Shown in pieces: positions 7,123 to 15,385 of a stretch of DNA of 64,000 nucleotides. Numbering within the stretch: position 1 is the stretch's first letter; each line of letters begins with the position of its first letter. The position numbers and the translations under genes are program-made. A model generated the notes under the pieces. The model was not told the DNA's origin, ran no database searches, and worked only from the letters and a program-made list of their open reading frames with translations. The DNA lies in the NCBI RefSeq assembly GCF_017255015.1, contig NZ_JAFKCS010000001.1:182772-246771 (forward strand), written 5' to 3'. Source of the stretch: Bowmanella yangjiangensis (GTDB lineage: Bacteria > Pseudomonadota > Gammaproteobacteria > Enterobacterales > Alteromonadaceae).

Positions 7123-8379
7123 ATGAAACAAAATATCGATGTGTTGATCGTAATTCGGGAGCAAGTGACCGCCAACATTCTGGGCCACAATATAGCATTG
7201 TCGATGCCAGGGCTGCGCCTGTGTAGGGTGCGCACGCCAGAGGCTGCACTAACCTTTGCTCGCAGCCACAAAGTTAACACTCTGATAATCGGACTGCCAA
7301 GTGAGGACTTAGCCCGCATCGACGTGCATGCATTCCAGCGAATTTCCCCTAAAACCCTTTTATTGCTGCTGCCCTTCAAATTATCAGGTCGGCATAAATG
7401 GCTGGCTCTGGTGTTGGCCTGGTTGTCCGACTACCAGCTACGTCATGCTAAACACACTCAACAAACTTGTTTGGCTCATCAAGCCCTAAGTGCAATGGAA
7501 GAAGCGGTCATCAGTTGTAACAGGCAAGGACTCGTTACCTACATTAATAACATGGCTGAATACTTGATCGGCCTTAAGCGAAGTGACGCCATTGGACGGC
7601 CGCTTTCCAGCATACTTGAAGTTGCTCAGGATCCCAGCGGACAAGCGCTCATCAACCAGATGGAGCAAGCCATCGCAAACAACAAAACGGTACCCCAACA
7701 ATGGCATTCACAACTGATCCACAAAAATGGTGAAAAAACCCATGTCAGAAACTCGGTGGCACCAATATTAGATCAGGCAGGCATCAATACTGGCGCAGTA
7801 TTGGTATTGCACAAAGCCAGCCGAAACATTATGACCATAAGGAAAATTTATCATCAGGCCAATTATGATTATCTTACTGATTTGCCTAATCGTGCCCTGC
7901 TTATGGAACGCTTAAACCTGGCCATCCGTTTAGCTATTCGGCACCACAAGCAGGTAGGCCTGTTGTTTGTTGATTTAGACCATTTTAAGTTGGTTAACGA
8001 TTCATTGGGGCACGATGCCGGTGACCAGTTGCTTAAATCTGTTTCAGGTAGGTTAGTTGACTGTGTTCGGACCAGCGACACGGTGTGTCGCCACGGAGGT
8101 GATGAATTTACAATTCTACTGACAGAAGTGGCTAATTTTGGCGATTGTGAGCAAGTGGCGCAAAAAATCCTCGATGCTTTTAGCATGCCTCATCAACTGG
8201 ATAACCAAGTCGTGGTGATCAGTCTGAGTATAGGAATCAGCGTTTTTCCCTGCGATGCCGAAAACAGTGACATGATGTTCAGGCATGCTGATCAGGCCAT
8301 GTATCTGGCTAAAAAGAAGGGGCGCAACCGATTCGAAGTGTATCCCTACGAAAGCTCTTCTGCACTGGCCCAAAACTGA
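7123..8379 (+). CDS. Diguanylate cyclase with N-terminal receiver-like and PAS domains
   Basis: 418 residues. The N-terminal ~110 residues resemble a degenerate receiver fold (NIDVLIVIREQVTANILGHN); I do not see a clear acidic pocket plus phospho-Asp. A PAS domain follows at about 130-235 (ISCNRQGLVTYINNMAEYLIGLK, IGRPLSSIL), then a GGDEF domain at about 250-405 with RHGGDEF near 323-329, the intact active-site motif. It should make cyclic di-GMP from two GTP in response to a PAS signal. The ATG has a GGAAGG site. Position after the two lipoproteins and within the element-D unit suggests co-expression under stress. Confidence 0.85.
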   Translation: MKQNIDVLIVIREQVTANILGHNIALSMPGLRLCRVRTPEAALTFARSHKVNTLIIGLPSEDLARIDVHAFQRISPKTLLLLLPFKLSGRHKWLALVLAWLSDYQLRHAKHTQQTCLAHQALSAMEEAVISCNRQGLVTYINNMAEYLIGLKRSDAIGRPLSSILEVAQDPSGQALINQMEQAIANNKTVPQQWHSQLIHKNGEKTHVRNSVAPILDQAGINTGAVLVLHKASRNIMTIRKIYHQANYDYLTDLPNRALLMERLNLAIRLAIRHHKQVGLLFVDLDHFKLVNDSLGHDAGDQLLKSVSGRLVDCVRTSDTVCRHGGDEFTILLTEVANFGDCEQVAQKILDAFSMPHQLDNQVVVISLSIGISVFPCDAENSDMMFRHADQAMYLAKKKGRNRFEVYPYESSSALAQN

Positions 8380-8579
8380 CAGTGGTTCGCTTAAGTGGCA
8401 GGGTATCAGAACCTTGCGGGAGGCATTTGAGAGTAACGCTTGATGTGCGAAATATTGGTTCCCTCGATACTCAGCCCCAGCCATATTTCTTTACAGCCCT
8501 ATATTTGGCAGCAAAGTGATAAATTCCCCCTCACCAATCGCCACAGATCCGGCAATAGTCACCCACGGTATGCAGTATT

Positions 8580-8873
8580 TTATTCCCACATCACATAAAC
8601 GTTAGCGCTGGCGGCCGCTTTCAGTAGTTCCAGCAAGGGGGCTGCGCGATCCTTGAGGGGGACTGGCCTTTCCTCTTGATCGTCGCTTGCCTGGTCGTCC
8701 CCAGGTAACGTCTTAACGGCGTCAGTTAGCTGTTTCAGCGCTTCTGGTACATCTTCGGCCGATATCGCACCGGGCACTGCTCCGCTGCGGCCCATCATTT
8801 TTAGCAGGGATACTGCCGCGCCACCAAAGAAGGTGACGTCGCCGTACATTTGGCAGGAAAAAGTTACCAGCAT
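8580..8873 (-). CDS. DUF1840 family protein, 97 aa
   Basis: The start (MLVTFSCQMYGDVTFFGGAAVSLLKMMG), the SGAVPGAI segment, the acidic linker with DDQ repeats, the LKDRAAPLLELLKAA helix and the C-terminal VMWE are diagnostic of DUF1840, small proteins of about 100-110 residues found in proteobacteria. The biochemical role is unknown. It is transcribed alone. Its upstream region has copy E of the CRP-like element, a perfect dyad, ending 75 nt before the ATG. Confidence 0.85.
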   Translation of the reverse strand: MLVTFSCQMYGDVTFFGGAAVSLLKMMGRSGAVPGAISAEDVPEALKQLTDAVKTLPGDDQASDDQEERPVPLKDRAAPLLELLKAAASANVYVMWE

Positions 8874-8948
8874 TGTGTTCTCCTAAATATAACAACCGCC
8901 GTTGCAGCCTGAGGTAAATTTCTGCCATATTCACGGATTTAGATTAAC

Positions 8949-8968
8949 GGTCTGTGCGCTGGCGCACA
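8949..8968 (-). promoter_or_regulatory. CRP-like directional element, copy E (upstream of the DUF1840 gene)
   Basis: Read towards the DUF1840 gene: TGTGCGCCAGCGCACAGACC. The first 16 bases have perfectly symmetric outer half-sites (TGTGCG and CGCACA) with the same 16-bp length as the E. coli CRP site TGTGA-N6-TCACA but C at half-site position 5. The GACC tail is shared with copies B and D. Confidence 0.65.
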
Positions 8969-9093
8969 GTGATCTAAATTGACCCGACAAGGAAATTACA
9001 CGGTAAGGGGAGTGAACCGGTTGATTTTTGCTGTAACCTTTTTAAAGTCCGCATTCCTGCTGCCAGTGTGATGCACAAGCACAATATATCGCA

Positions 9094-10458
9094 TTAACCT
9101 ACGGCCAATCTGGACTCCGGATACGCTATCGTTCTGCTTCTTGGACTGGCTAGGAAATAGGCGAGGGTTAACGGCCCTAGTCGTCCCATAAACATCAGAA
9201 AGATGATAATCAGTTCCCCTGCTGGCGAAAGGTTGGCGGTGAGTCCCCGGGACAGTCCTACAGTGCCAAGGGCAGAAACTGCTTCGAACACCACATCGAT
9301 AAAGGCCGCCTGTTCGGTGATCAATAGTAAGAATATTGAAATCCAGGTGACACCCACCGAGATAACGGTTAACGCCAATGCCTTTTGCACTGTACTGGTG
9401 GGCATGGTGCGGCCAAAGGCTGTGACAGCAGCGTCACGCCGCAGGAAACTGTAGGTTGCGAGCACCAACACCATAAAGGTCACTACCTTGATACCACTAG
9501 CGGTGCTTAACGATCCGCCGCCAATAAACATTAACAGCAATGTCAGTGCTGTGGTGGCGTCTTCCAGTTCGTGAATAGCCAGAGTATTAAAGCCCGCCGT
9601 CCTGGGTGTCACCGCCTGGAACCAGGCCGCCAGCCATTTTCCGCTGCTATTCAACGCACCGAGAGTGGCAGGGTTGTCGTATTCAATCCAGTAAATGGCT
9701 AACAAGGCAATAACATTGATGAGTAAGGTCCCGGTCAACATTAACCGACTGTACAGGCTAAGCTTACGCCAGCAACGTTTGCGCCACAGTTCCAACCAAA
9801 CAGAGAATCCAAGGCCGCCAGTGATAAATAATGCAGTAATAGTTAGGTTGATGACAGGATCGGCTACGTAAGGCATCAGGCTGTCAGGACTCAAGGCAAA
9901 ACCAGCATTGTTAAAAGCCGATATGGTATAGAAAAAACCGTGCAACAGGCTGGTGTGCCAACCCAGTTCAGGGGCCCAATAAAGGGTAAGGATGAGCATG
10001 CCGATGCTTTCTACAAACAGCGAAAACCATAGCACCGACTTTGCGGTGTTCACTAAGGTGGACGTGTCAGTCTGATTGAATGCTTCTTTCACTATTGTCT
10101 GCTGGAAAAAGCCGATTTTTCCACCGAGAGCCAGCAGCGTTACTACGGCAAAGGTCATCAGTCCCAAACCACCCAACTGAATAAGTACCGCAATCACCAA
10201 TTGCCCAAACAAAGTAAAAGCAGAACCTGTATCCACTACCACCAGACCAGTAACGGTTACCGCTGAGGTGGCAGTAAACAGGCTCTGCATCCATCCTATG
10301 GGGTGTGTAGTGGCAAAAGGCAGCTTTAACAACAGCATGCCAAGCAATATCAGTATCACAAACCCGCCACAAAGCACTAAAGGAGGGGCTGCATGGATTT
10401 TCTTCGACGCTTTTGGTTTACGCTCCAGACGGCGCACTCTGGGTTGCCACTGCACCAT
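9094..10458 (-). CDS. ktrB: KtrB/TrkH-superfamily potassium uptake channel subunit
   Basis: 454 residues with about eight membrane helices in four M1-P-M2 repeats. The four selectivity-filter loops are visible: TSAVTVTGLVVVD, ISAFNNAGFAL, TPRTAGFNTL and SALGTVGLSRGL, each with its filter glycine. This is the K+-translocating subunit of Ktr, a Na+-dependent K+ uptake system in the inner membrane. It starts 3 nt after the ktrA stop, so channel and gating subunit are co-translated. The length is normal for KtrB and shorter than TrkH. Confidence 0.9.
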   Translation of the reverse strand: MVQWQPRVRRLERKPKASKKIHAAPPLVLCGGFVILILLGMLLLKLPFATTHPIGWMQSLFTATSAVTVTGLVVVDTGSAFTLFGQLVIAVLIQLGGLGLMTFAVVTLLALGGKIGFFQQTIVKEAFNQTDTSTLVNTAKSVLWFSLFVESIGMLILTLYWAPELGWHTSLLHGFFYTISAFNNAGFALSPDSLMPYVADPVINLTITALFITGGLGFSVWLELWRKRCWRKLSLYSRLMLTGTLLINVIALLAIYWIEYDNPATLGALNSSGKWLAAWFQAVTPRTAGFNTLAIHELEDATTALTLLLMFIGGGSLSTASGIKVVTFMVLVLATYSFLRRDAAVTAFGRTMPTSTVQKALALTVISVGVTWISIFLLLITEQAAFIDVVFEAVSALGTVGLSRGLTANLSPAGELIIIFLMFMGRLGPLTLAYFLASPRSRTIAYPESRLAVG

Positions 10459-10461
10459 CAG

Positions 10462-11115
10462 TTAAACCAACCTGGGTGCCAGACTTTTCAAAACCGCCCG
10501 TGTACCGCAGAACAGCGCAATATCTTTGCCGCGCAGGGTGAATTGTTCGTCCGGCTTGGTGAACAATTCCTGCTCACGCTTCACCAGTAAGGTTTCCACA
10601 ATCCGCAAGTTATCACCCAGCAGTTCTGCAAGAGTCAGACCGCTCAGCTTGTCAGCGATATGCACTTCCACCACATAGTAGCCATGGCCTATTGACAGGT
10701 AATCGTTAACCATTGGGTAATTCAATGCCTGGGCCACCCGCACCCCCATGTCTTCTTCGGGGTGAATAATGCGCGATACCCCCAGCTTAGACAATATAGT
10801 GTGATGAGCGCTGGTGTTGGCTTTTACCCAAAGCTCCTGCACGCCGAGGTTTTTAAGGTGCAGGGTACATAGCAGACTGGCCTGCATATCTTCGCCTATG
10901 GCCACCAATACGGCATCGCTATTGGTCAGGTTCAGTTCTTTGAGTGCGCGTTCATCGGTGGCGTCGCAGATCACGGTATGGGTGAGTTCTTCAGCATATT
11001 GCTCGGCCAGTTTCTCGGCACTGTCGACGCCTGTCACGGTGTGCCCCAGATGAATCAGTTCCAGGCTTGCAGTGATGCCAAAGCGTCCCAGACCAATAAC
11101 GGTAAAATGTGCCAT
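10462..11115 (-). CDS. ktrA: KtrA/TrkA-type RCK regulatory subunit of K+ uptake
   Basis: 217 residues: an RCK N-domain with a Rossmann nucleotide loop (VIGLGRFGITASLEL) and acidic Asp closing the second strand (GVDSAEK), and a C-terminal RCK-C domain after about residue 140 (VVEVHIADKLSGLTLAEL). It forms a cytoplasmic ring that gates KtrB in response to ATP/ADP or NAD(H) in the known family. One RCK unit rather than the two of E. coli TrkA. It lies between trkH and ktrB in the operon, 16 nt after trkH, with an AAGGA site. Confidence 0.9.
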   Translation of the reverse strand: MAHFTVIGLGRFGITASLELIHLGHTVTGVDSAEKLAEQYAEELTHTVICDATDERALKELNLTNSDAVLVAIGEDMQASLLCTLHLKNLGVQELWVKANTSAHHTILSKLGVSRIIHPEEDMGVRVAQALNYPMVNDYLSIGHGYYVVEVHIADKLSGLTLAELLGDNLRIVETLLVKREQELFTKPDEQFTLRGKDIALFCGTRAVLKSLAPRLV

Positions 11116-11131
11116 ATAGGGAGTCCTTAGG

Positions 11132-12583
11132 TTAACGACGCCAGAACAAGGGGGAAAACAGCGCCAGAACGGTAAAATATTCCAGTCGTCCGAGGAGCAT
11201 AGCGACGCTGAGCAGCCATATGCCAGCGTCGCTGACCGGCAGGAAATTGCTGCCTACCTGGCCAAATCCCGGCCCCAGCACGTTGATGCAGGCTGCCACA
11301 GCCGTAAAGCTTGACCAGAAATCCAGACCAGTCTGCATTAATAACAAGGTCAGTACTAAAGACGAGCCTGCGGCAAATGACATAAAGCCCATTACTGCAC
11401 TGCGGACCTCGTTGTCTACGGCTTTATTCTGGTAACGCAGTGGCAACATGGCGCGAGGGTGAATAAGCTGCTGCATTTCACGCCGGATCAATTTAAAGGT
11501 GATGATATCGCGAATTATTTTATTGCCACCGGCGGTGGAGCCGGCACATCCGCCAAGGTAGGCACAAAAAACCAGAAACATAGCACTGGCAGCCGGCCAA
11601 CTGCTTAAATCTGCCGCGCCAAAGCCTGTGCTGGTAATAAAAGACACCACATGAAAGGCCGCAAAACTAAAGGATTCCAAGGAGTCATAGCGGCTTCCCA
11701 CAAGCAGATACAGCGCTAGAGCCACAGACAATGCTGCAACGATGAGGATAAACACCCGGGTTTCTTCATCCCGCCAATACAAATACGGCGCTTTGCCATG
11801 CAAGACGCGAAAATGCAGGCCGAAGCTGATGGCACCTAATAGCATAAATAGATTGGAAATGGCCAGTAGCAAATGACTCTCGAAATACCACATACTGGCA
11901 TCATGGGTAGAGAATCCGCCAGTAGAAACCGTGGTAAAACTATGCGCTATGGCGTCATAGGCACTCATACCGCCAAAATAGTAAGACAACGCGCACAAAA
12001 ATGTGATCAACAAATAGATAAACCACAAATAATGGGCAGTGTTTGCAATACGCGGCGATAGTTTATCGTCTTTCACCGGGCCCGGTGTTTCCGCCTTGAG
12101 CAACCGCATCCCGCCAACGTTTAGCATGGGTAACACGGCAACCACAAAGATCACCACACCCAGACCGCCCATCCACTGCAGAAATTGGCGGTACATCAGA
12201 AAGGATTTAGGCATGGCATCTAAGCCGGTTAGCACAGTGGCACCTGTGGTGGTCAGGGCGCTGACGGACTCAAACACCGCGTCGGTAAAGCTAACCCCGG
12301 TCACCAGCATAACGGGAAAGGCGCCCAATACACCGGTTAACGCCCAGGTCAGAGTGGCAAACAGCAGCGCATCACGAAAGCCAATTCGGCTCAGATCGGT
12401 GTCTTTCAACAGAAAGTTAATGACCAGCGCCAGAATCAGCATAAAGCAGGCTGGCTCAAAAAAGCGCGCTGCCATCTTGTCGCGAAACAGCACCAGGGAC
12501 AGCAGAGAAAATACCAACTGCACTATACCCATCCATAACATAGGCATGGCCAGCAATTTTACTACCTTGTCCAGCTTGACCAT
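11132..12583 (-). CDS. trkH: TrkH-family potassium transporter
   Basis: 483 residues, the typical TrkH length, with four filter loops: SALTTTGATVL, TTVSTGGFSTH, SFITSTGFGAAD and CINVLGPGFGQV. It is an inner-membrane K+ uptake protein that normally pairs with TrkA. Its neighbours are KtrA and KtrB downstream and KdpE 4 nt upstream, so two different translocating subunits may share the single RCK protein encoded here, unless a separate TrkA exists elsewhere. Confidence 0.9.
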   Translation of the reverse strand: MVKLDKVVKLLAMPMLWMGIVQLVFSLLSLVLFRDKMAARFFEPACFMLILALVINFLLKDTDLSRIGFRDALLFATLTWALTGVLGAFPVMLVTGVSFTDAVFESVSALTTTGATVLTGLDAMPKSFLMYRQFLQWMGGLGVVIFVVAVLPMLNVGGMRLLKAETPGPVKDDKLSPRIANTAHYLWFIYLLITFLCALSYYFGGMSAYDAIAHSFTTVSTGGFSTHDASMWYFESHLLLAISNLFMLLGAISFGLHFRVLHGKAPYLYWRDEETRVFILIVAALSVALALYLLVGSRYDSLESFSFAAFHVVSFITSTGFGAADLSSWPAASAMFLVFCAYLGGCAGSTAGGNKIIRDIITFKLIRREMQQLIHPRAMLPLRYQNKAVDNEVRSAVMGFMSFAAGSSLVLTLLLMQTGLDFWSSFTAVAACINVLGPGFGQVGSNFLPVSDAGIWLLSVAMLLGRLEYFTVLALFSPLFWRR

Positions 12584-12587
12584 GCTG

Positions 12588-13283
12588 CTAAGAGCCTTGT
12601 TTACCTGGCTCGGCGATAAAGCGATAACCGACGCCCGGCTCGGTCTGGATCAGTTTTGGACTGCCTGCATCATCGGCCAGTTTACGCCTTAACTGACTGA
12701 TGAAAATGCGCAGGTAATGGGTGTCTTCGGTGTGGGTATCACCCCAAATATTGCTCAGCAGTTGCTGTTGGGTTACCAGCTTGCCTGGGCGGCTGGCTAG
12801 ATAGCTTAGTAGGGCAAACTCCTTACGAGACAGGGCAACGGCTTGTCCCTCACGCCAGACCTGGTGATTGTCAATATCCAGACTAAGTCCATCAAATTCC
12901 AGTCTGGTTTGCGGTATCATTGGGCCAAGATCGCGCAGCAGCACCCGTATGCGGGCGATTAGCTCTTTGATACCAAAAGGCTTACTCAGATAATCGTTAG
13001 CGCCGCCTTCCAGCAAACGAACTTTTTCCTCTTCTTCATCCCTGGCAGTAAGCACTAATACCGGGACCTGGCTGATTTGGCGCAGTTCTGTCAGTAAACT
13101 AAAGCCATCTTTATCTGGTAAGCCTAAGTCCAGAATCACCAGATGTGGCTCCTGCTCCTGCATTTGCTGCATACCTTGTGCTGCCGTTAGTGCTTCCAGG
13201 TAACAAAAATGCTCGGCGGTCAGTGAAATACGCATAAAGCGCTGGATTTGCGGTTCATCGTCAATAACCAGAATTTTATGCAT
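12588..13283 (-). CDS. kdpE: KdpE-like OmpR-family response regulator
   Basis: 231 residues: a receiver domain with acidic pocket VIDDE and phospho-acceptor Asp52 in LVILDLGLPDKDG, the switch Thr in VLTARDEEE and Lys in YLSKPFG, then an OmpR-type winged helix (about 130-225, ending GVGYRFI). It matches KdpE. In E. coli KdpE activates kdpFABC under K+ limitation, but here the downstream genes are Trk/Ktr systems. Its start overlaps the kinase gene by 8 nt, so kinase and regulator are coupled. Confidence 0.88.
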   Translation of the reverse strand: MHKILVIDDEPQIQRFMRISLTAEHFCYLEALTAAQGMQQMQEQEPHLVILDLGLPDKDGFSLLTELRQISQVPVLVLTARDEEEEKVRLLEGGANDYLSKPFGIKELIARIRVLLRDLGPMIPQTRLEFDGLSLDIDNHQVWREGQAVALSRKEFALLSYLASRPGKLVTQQQLLSNIWGDTHTEDTHYLRIFISQLRRKLADDAGSPKLIQTEPGVGYRFIAEPGKQGS

Positions 13284-14298
13284 GGCTGCTTCCCTGTTGT
13301 AACGGCAGGCGTATACCCATAGTGCATCCTTGTGCCGACGCTAATATCGCGAGCTTGCCCTGATGGGCACGGACAATACCTGCTGCCACTGCCAGTCCCA
13401 AGCCGGTGCCGCCTTCACCCTTGTCCCCCTTGCGGGTGGAATAGAACAGCTCAAATACTTTGCCGTGATCTGCGGCAGGAATGCCTGGTCCCTGATCTTC
13501 CACCTTGATGTCCAGGCCGTTCAAATCGGCACTGACCACTATATTGACCTCGGATTCCGAATACTTAAGGGCATTGTCTACCAGGTTGTAAAGGGCTTGC
13601 TCCAGCAGGGATTCCCGTACTGGTATATCCGGCAAGTTAGCATCCAGCCGGACCTGAAGCCGGGGATTGTCCAACCTGCTCACTACCGCCTGAACGATAG
13701 GAGCGACAGATTGCATGGTAGTGGAAAATCGCATCTGCCCCTGTTGCAGCTTAGTGGCCTGCAACAGGTTTTCGATGTAGCGGTGCAACCGGTGGCTTTC
13801 ATCCAGTGCGCCTTGCAGTAACTCTTGCTGATCTTCGCTTGGTAACTTGCCGGCATAGGATTGCAGGGTACTCAGGGTGCCGATAATAGTGGCCAAGGGA
13901 GTGCGAAGATCATGAGAGACAGACAGCAGCACAGTGGAGCGAAGCTGCGCCTGGCGCAGGGCTTCCTGTTGGCTGCGATAGTAGGCGGCCAGGTGACTGG
14001 TGATTAGGGCGATAACCAGAAACACCAACATATTGACGATATCGTCAGCATCGGTCATATGCAGGGAATATCTTGGCTGGGTAAACAAATAGTTGAAGTT
14101 CAACGCCCCTATCAGCGCCGCAAGAATGGCCGGCAGGCGATCACCACGCAGTGCCACAGTGGCAACGCCTAACTGCAGTATCAGCAGTGTAGCCAGTTTG
14201 GGCAAAAACCACCAATCAAGCAGGTAACTGACCAAAGTGGTCAGCAGCATAGTCAGCAGGGCAAAAACATAAGGGTTAATGTGTTTGAAGGTCCGCAA
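13276..14298 (-). CDS. Short KdpD-like sensor histidine kinase (lacks the N-terminal KdpD/Usp region)
   Basis: 340 residues. It begins with the four-helix DUF4118 membrane domain of KdpD (about residues 10-107; GALNFNYLFTQPRYSLHM is typical), then a HisKA domain with His129 in SVSHDLRTPL and a HATPase domain (NLVDNALKYSE, DQGPGIP, GTGLGLAVAAG). Full KdpD is about 890 residues with an N-terminal KdpD domain and a Usp domain; both are absent and nothing upstream encodes them. The kinase core looks intact. It should sense K+ or ionic strength and phosphorylate the adjacent KdpE-like protein. Confidence 0.85.
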   Translation of the reverse strand: MRTFKHINPYVFALLTMLLTTLVSYLLDWWFLPKLATLLILQLGVATVALRGDRLPAILAALIGALNFNYLFTQPRYSLHMTDADDIVNMLVFLVIALITSHLAAYYRSQQEALRQAQLRSTVLLSVSHDLRTPLATIIGTLSTLQSYAGKLPSEDQQELLQGALDESHRLHRYIENLLQATKLQQGQMRFSTTMQSVAPIVQAVVSRLDNPRLQVRLDANLPDIPVRESLLEQALYNLVDNALKYSESEVNIVVSADLNGLDIKVEDQGPGIPAADHGKVFELFYSTRKGDKGEGGTGLGLAVAAGIVRAHQGKLAILASAQGCTMGIRLPLQQGSSHA

Positions 14299-14386
14299 AC
14301 TGCCATGGACTCAGGTTGTTGTTGTGTAGTATCAATTTACAACAAGCCGCGCACCGGCGGCGTAAAAGTTGCGTTAATTTATTGGT

Positions 14387-14415
14387 CTGTCGATGCTCTT
14401 ACCGAGCACCGACAG
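14387..14415. terminator. Hairpin between corA and the kdpD-like gene
   Basis: CTGTCGATGCTC and GAGCACCGACAG form a 12-bp stem with one G-T type mismatch around TTACC. It lies 6 nt after the corA stop on the minus strand. No U-run follows on either strand, so it may be a weak terminator or an mRNA-stabilising stem. Confidence 0.4.
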
Positions 14416-14421
14416 GTGAAA

Positions 14422-15375
14422 CTACAGCCAACCTTTGTATTTAAAGAACAGATAAGGGGTAATGCCCGACAGTACCATTAAGCCCAGCGCCCAGGGATAG
14501 CCCAGCATCCATTGTAGCTCAGGCATATGCTCAAAGTTCATACCGTAAATACTAGCCACCAAAGTTGGTGGTAAAAACACCACCGCCGCGATAGAGAATA
14601 TTTTAATGATCTGGTTTTGTTCGATATTGATAAAGCCCTGGGTGGAGTCCATCAGGAAGTTAATCTTGTCGAACAAAAAGGTCGTGTGAGCCATCAAAGT
14701 GTCGATGTCGCGCATGATTTCGCGGCATGATTCATGCAGCTCAGGGGCATCTCGCAAATGGCGTAACAAGAAAGAAATAGCCCGCTGAGTATCCATTAGG
14801 CACAAACGAATTTTACCGTTACTGTCTTCTGACTTAGCCAACTGAGCGATGGCTTCTTCCAGATCGGAACCTTCTTCCTCCAGCACCAGATAACTGGTTT
14901 TTTCGAGGTTACGGTGAATATCTTCGAGATTATCTGCCAGGTTCTCGACCTTTTGCTCCAGTAAGGTGATTAGCAGCTCGGCAGGGGAGTGGCTTTCAAC
15001 TTGGCCACGTCTGGCTCGCATGCGTAGCAAACGAAAATCAGCCAGTTCAGTATCGCGTATGGTGATGAGTCGATTGGGCTGCAGAATACAGGCCACCGAG
15101 GAGGTAACATGACGGCCTTCGCTTTGGGTCAGGAACAAGGAGTGTACGTGAATACCGGCCTGATCAACGAAGTAACGAGCTGAGGCTTCAATTTCCTCCA
15201 TCTCATCTAATTCCGGCAGATCCAACCGCATCATCTGTTGCAGCGCGTCACGCTCATCATCTTCCGGCTCCTGGGCGTCCAGCCAATGGGCCTGGGGCAG
15301 GGTTTGGTCCAGTGGCATATCGTCACAGGCCAGCTCTCGGATCAGGCCCCGCTCGATTCTGAATAGTTTCAGCAT
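14422..15375 (-). CDS. corA: CorA-family magnesium/cobalt transporter
   Basis: 317 residues with a large cytoplasmic helical N-domain, two C-terminal membrane helices and the family signature YGMNFEHMPE at the pore entrance. CorA forms a pentameric Mg2+ channel in the inner membrane gated by cytoplasmic Mg2+. The starting codon ATG follows the antiporter stop by 10 nt, with an AGGAGG-like site (TAGGAGGTAGGCC). The gene is thus cotranscribed with the Ca/Na antiporter. Confidence 0.93.
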   Translation of the reverse strand: MLKLFRIERGLIRELACDDMPLDQTLPQAHWLDAQEPEDDERDALQQMMRLDLPELDEMEEIEASARYFVDQAGIHVHSLFLTQSEGRHVTSSVACILQPNRLITIRDTELADFRLLRMRARRGQVESHSPAELLITLLEQKVENLADNLEDIHRNLEKTSYLVLEEEGSDLEEAIAQLAKSEDSNGKIRLCLMDTQRAISFLLRHLRDAPELHESCREIMRDIDTLMAHTTFLFDKINFLMDSTQGFINIEQNQIIKIFSIAAVVFLPPTLVASIYGMNFEHMPELQWMLGYPWALGLMVLSGITPYLFFKYKGWL

Positions 15376-15385
15376 GGCCTACCTC

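Noticed and set aside
8380-8579. Gap between the PAS-GGDEF and DUF1840 genes as a site for a small gene
   Set aside because: No frame with a start and ribosome site is visible; it looks like a convergent gene tail region.
12039-12692. 217-codon plus-strand frame opposite trkH and kdpE
   Set aside because: Antisense to two clear genes, with low-complexity Ser/Thr/Arg composition and no family match.
14387-14404. Possible sixth copy of the CRP-like element (ends in GACAGACC on the minus strand)
   Set aside because: Only the right half matches; the left half is replaced by the arm of a hairpin, and there is no gene at the proper spacing.
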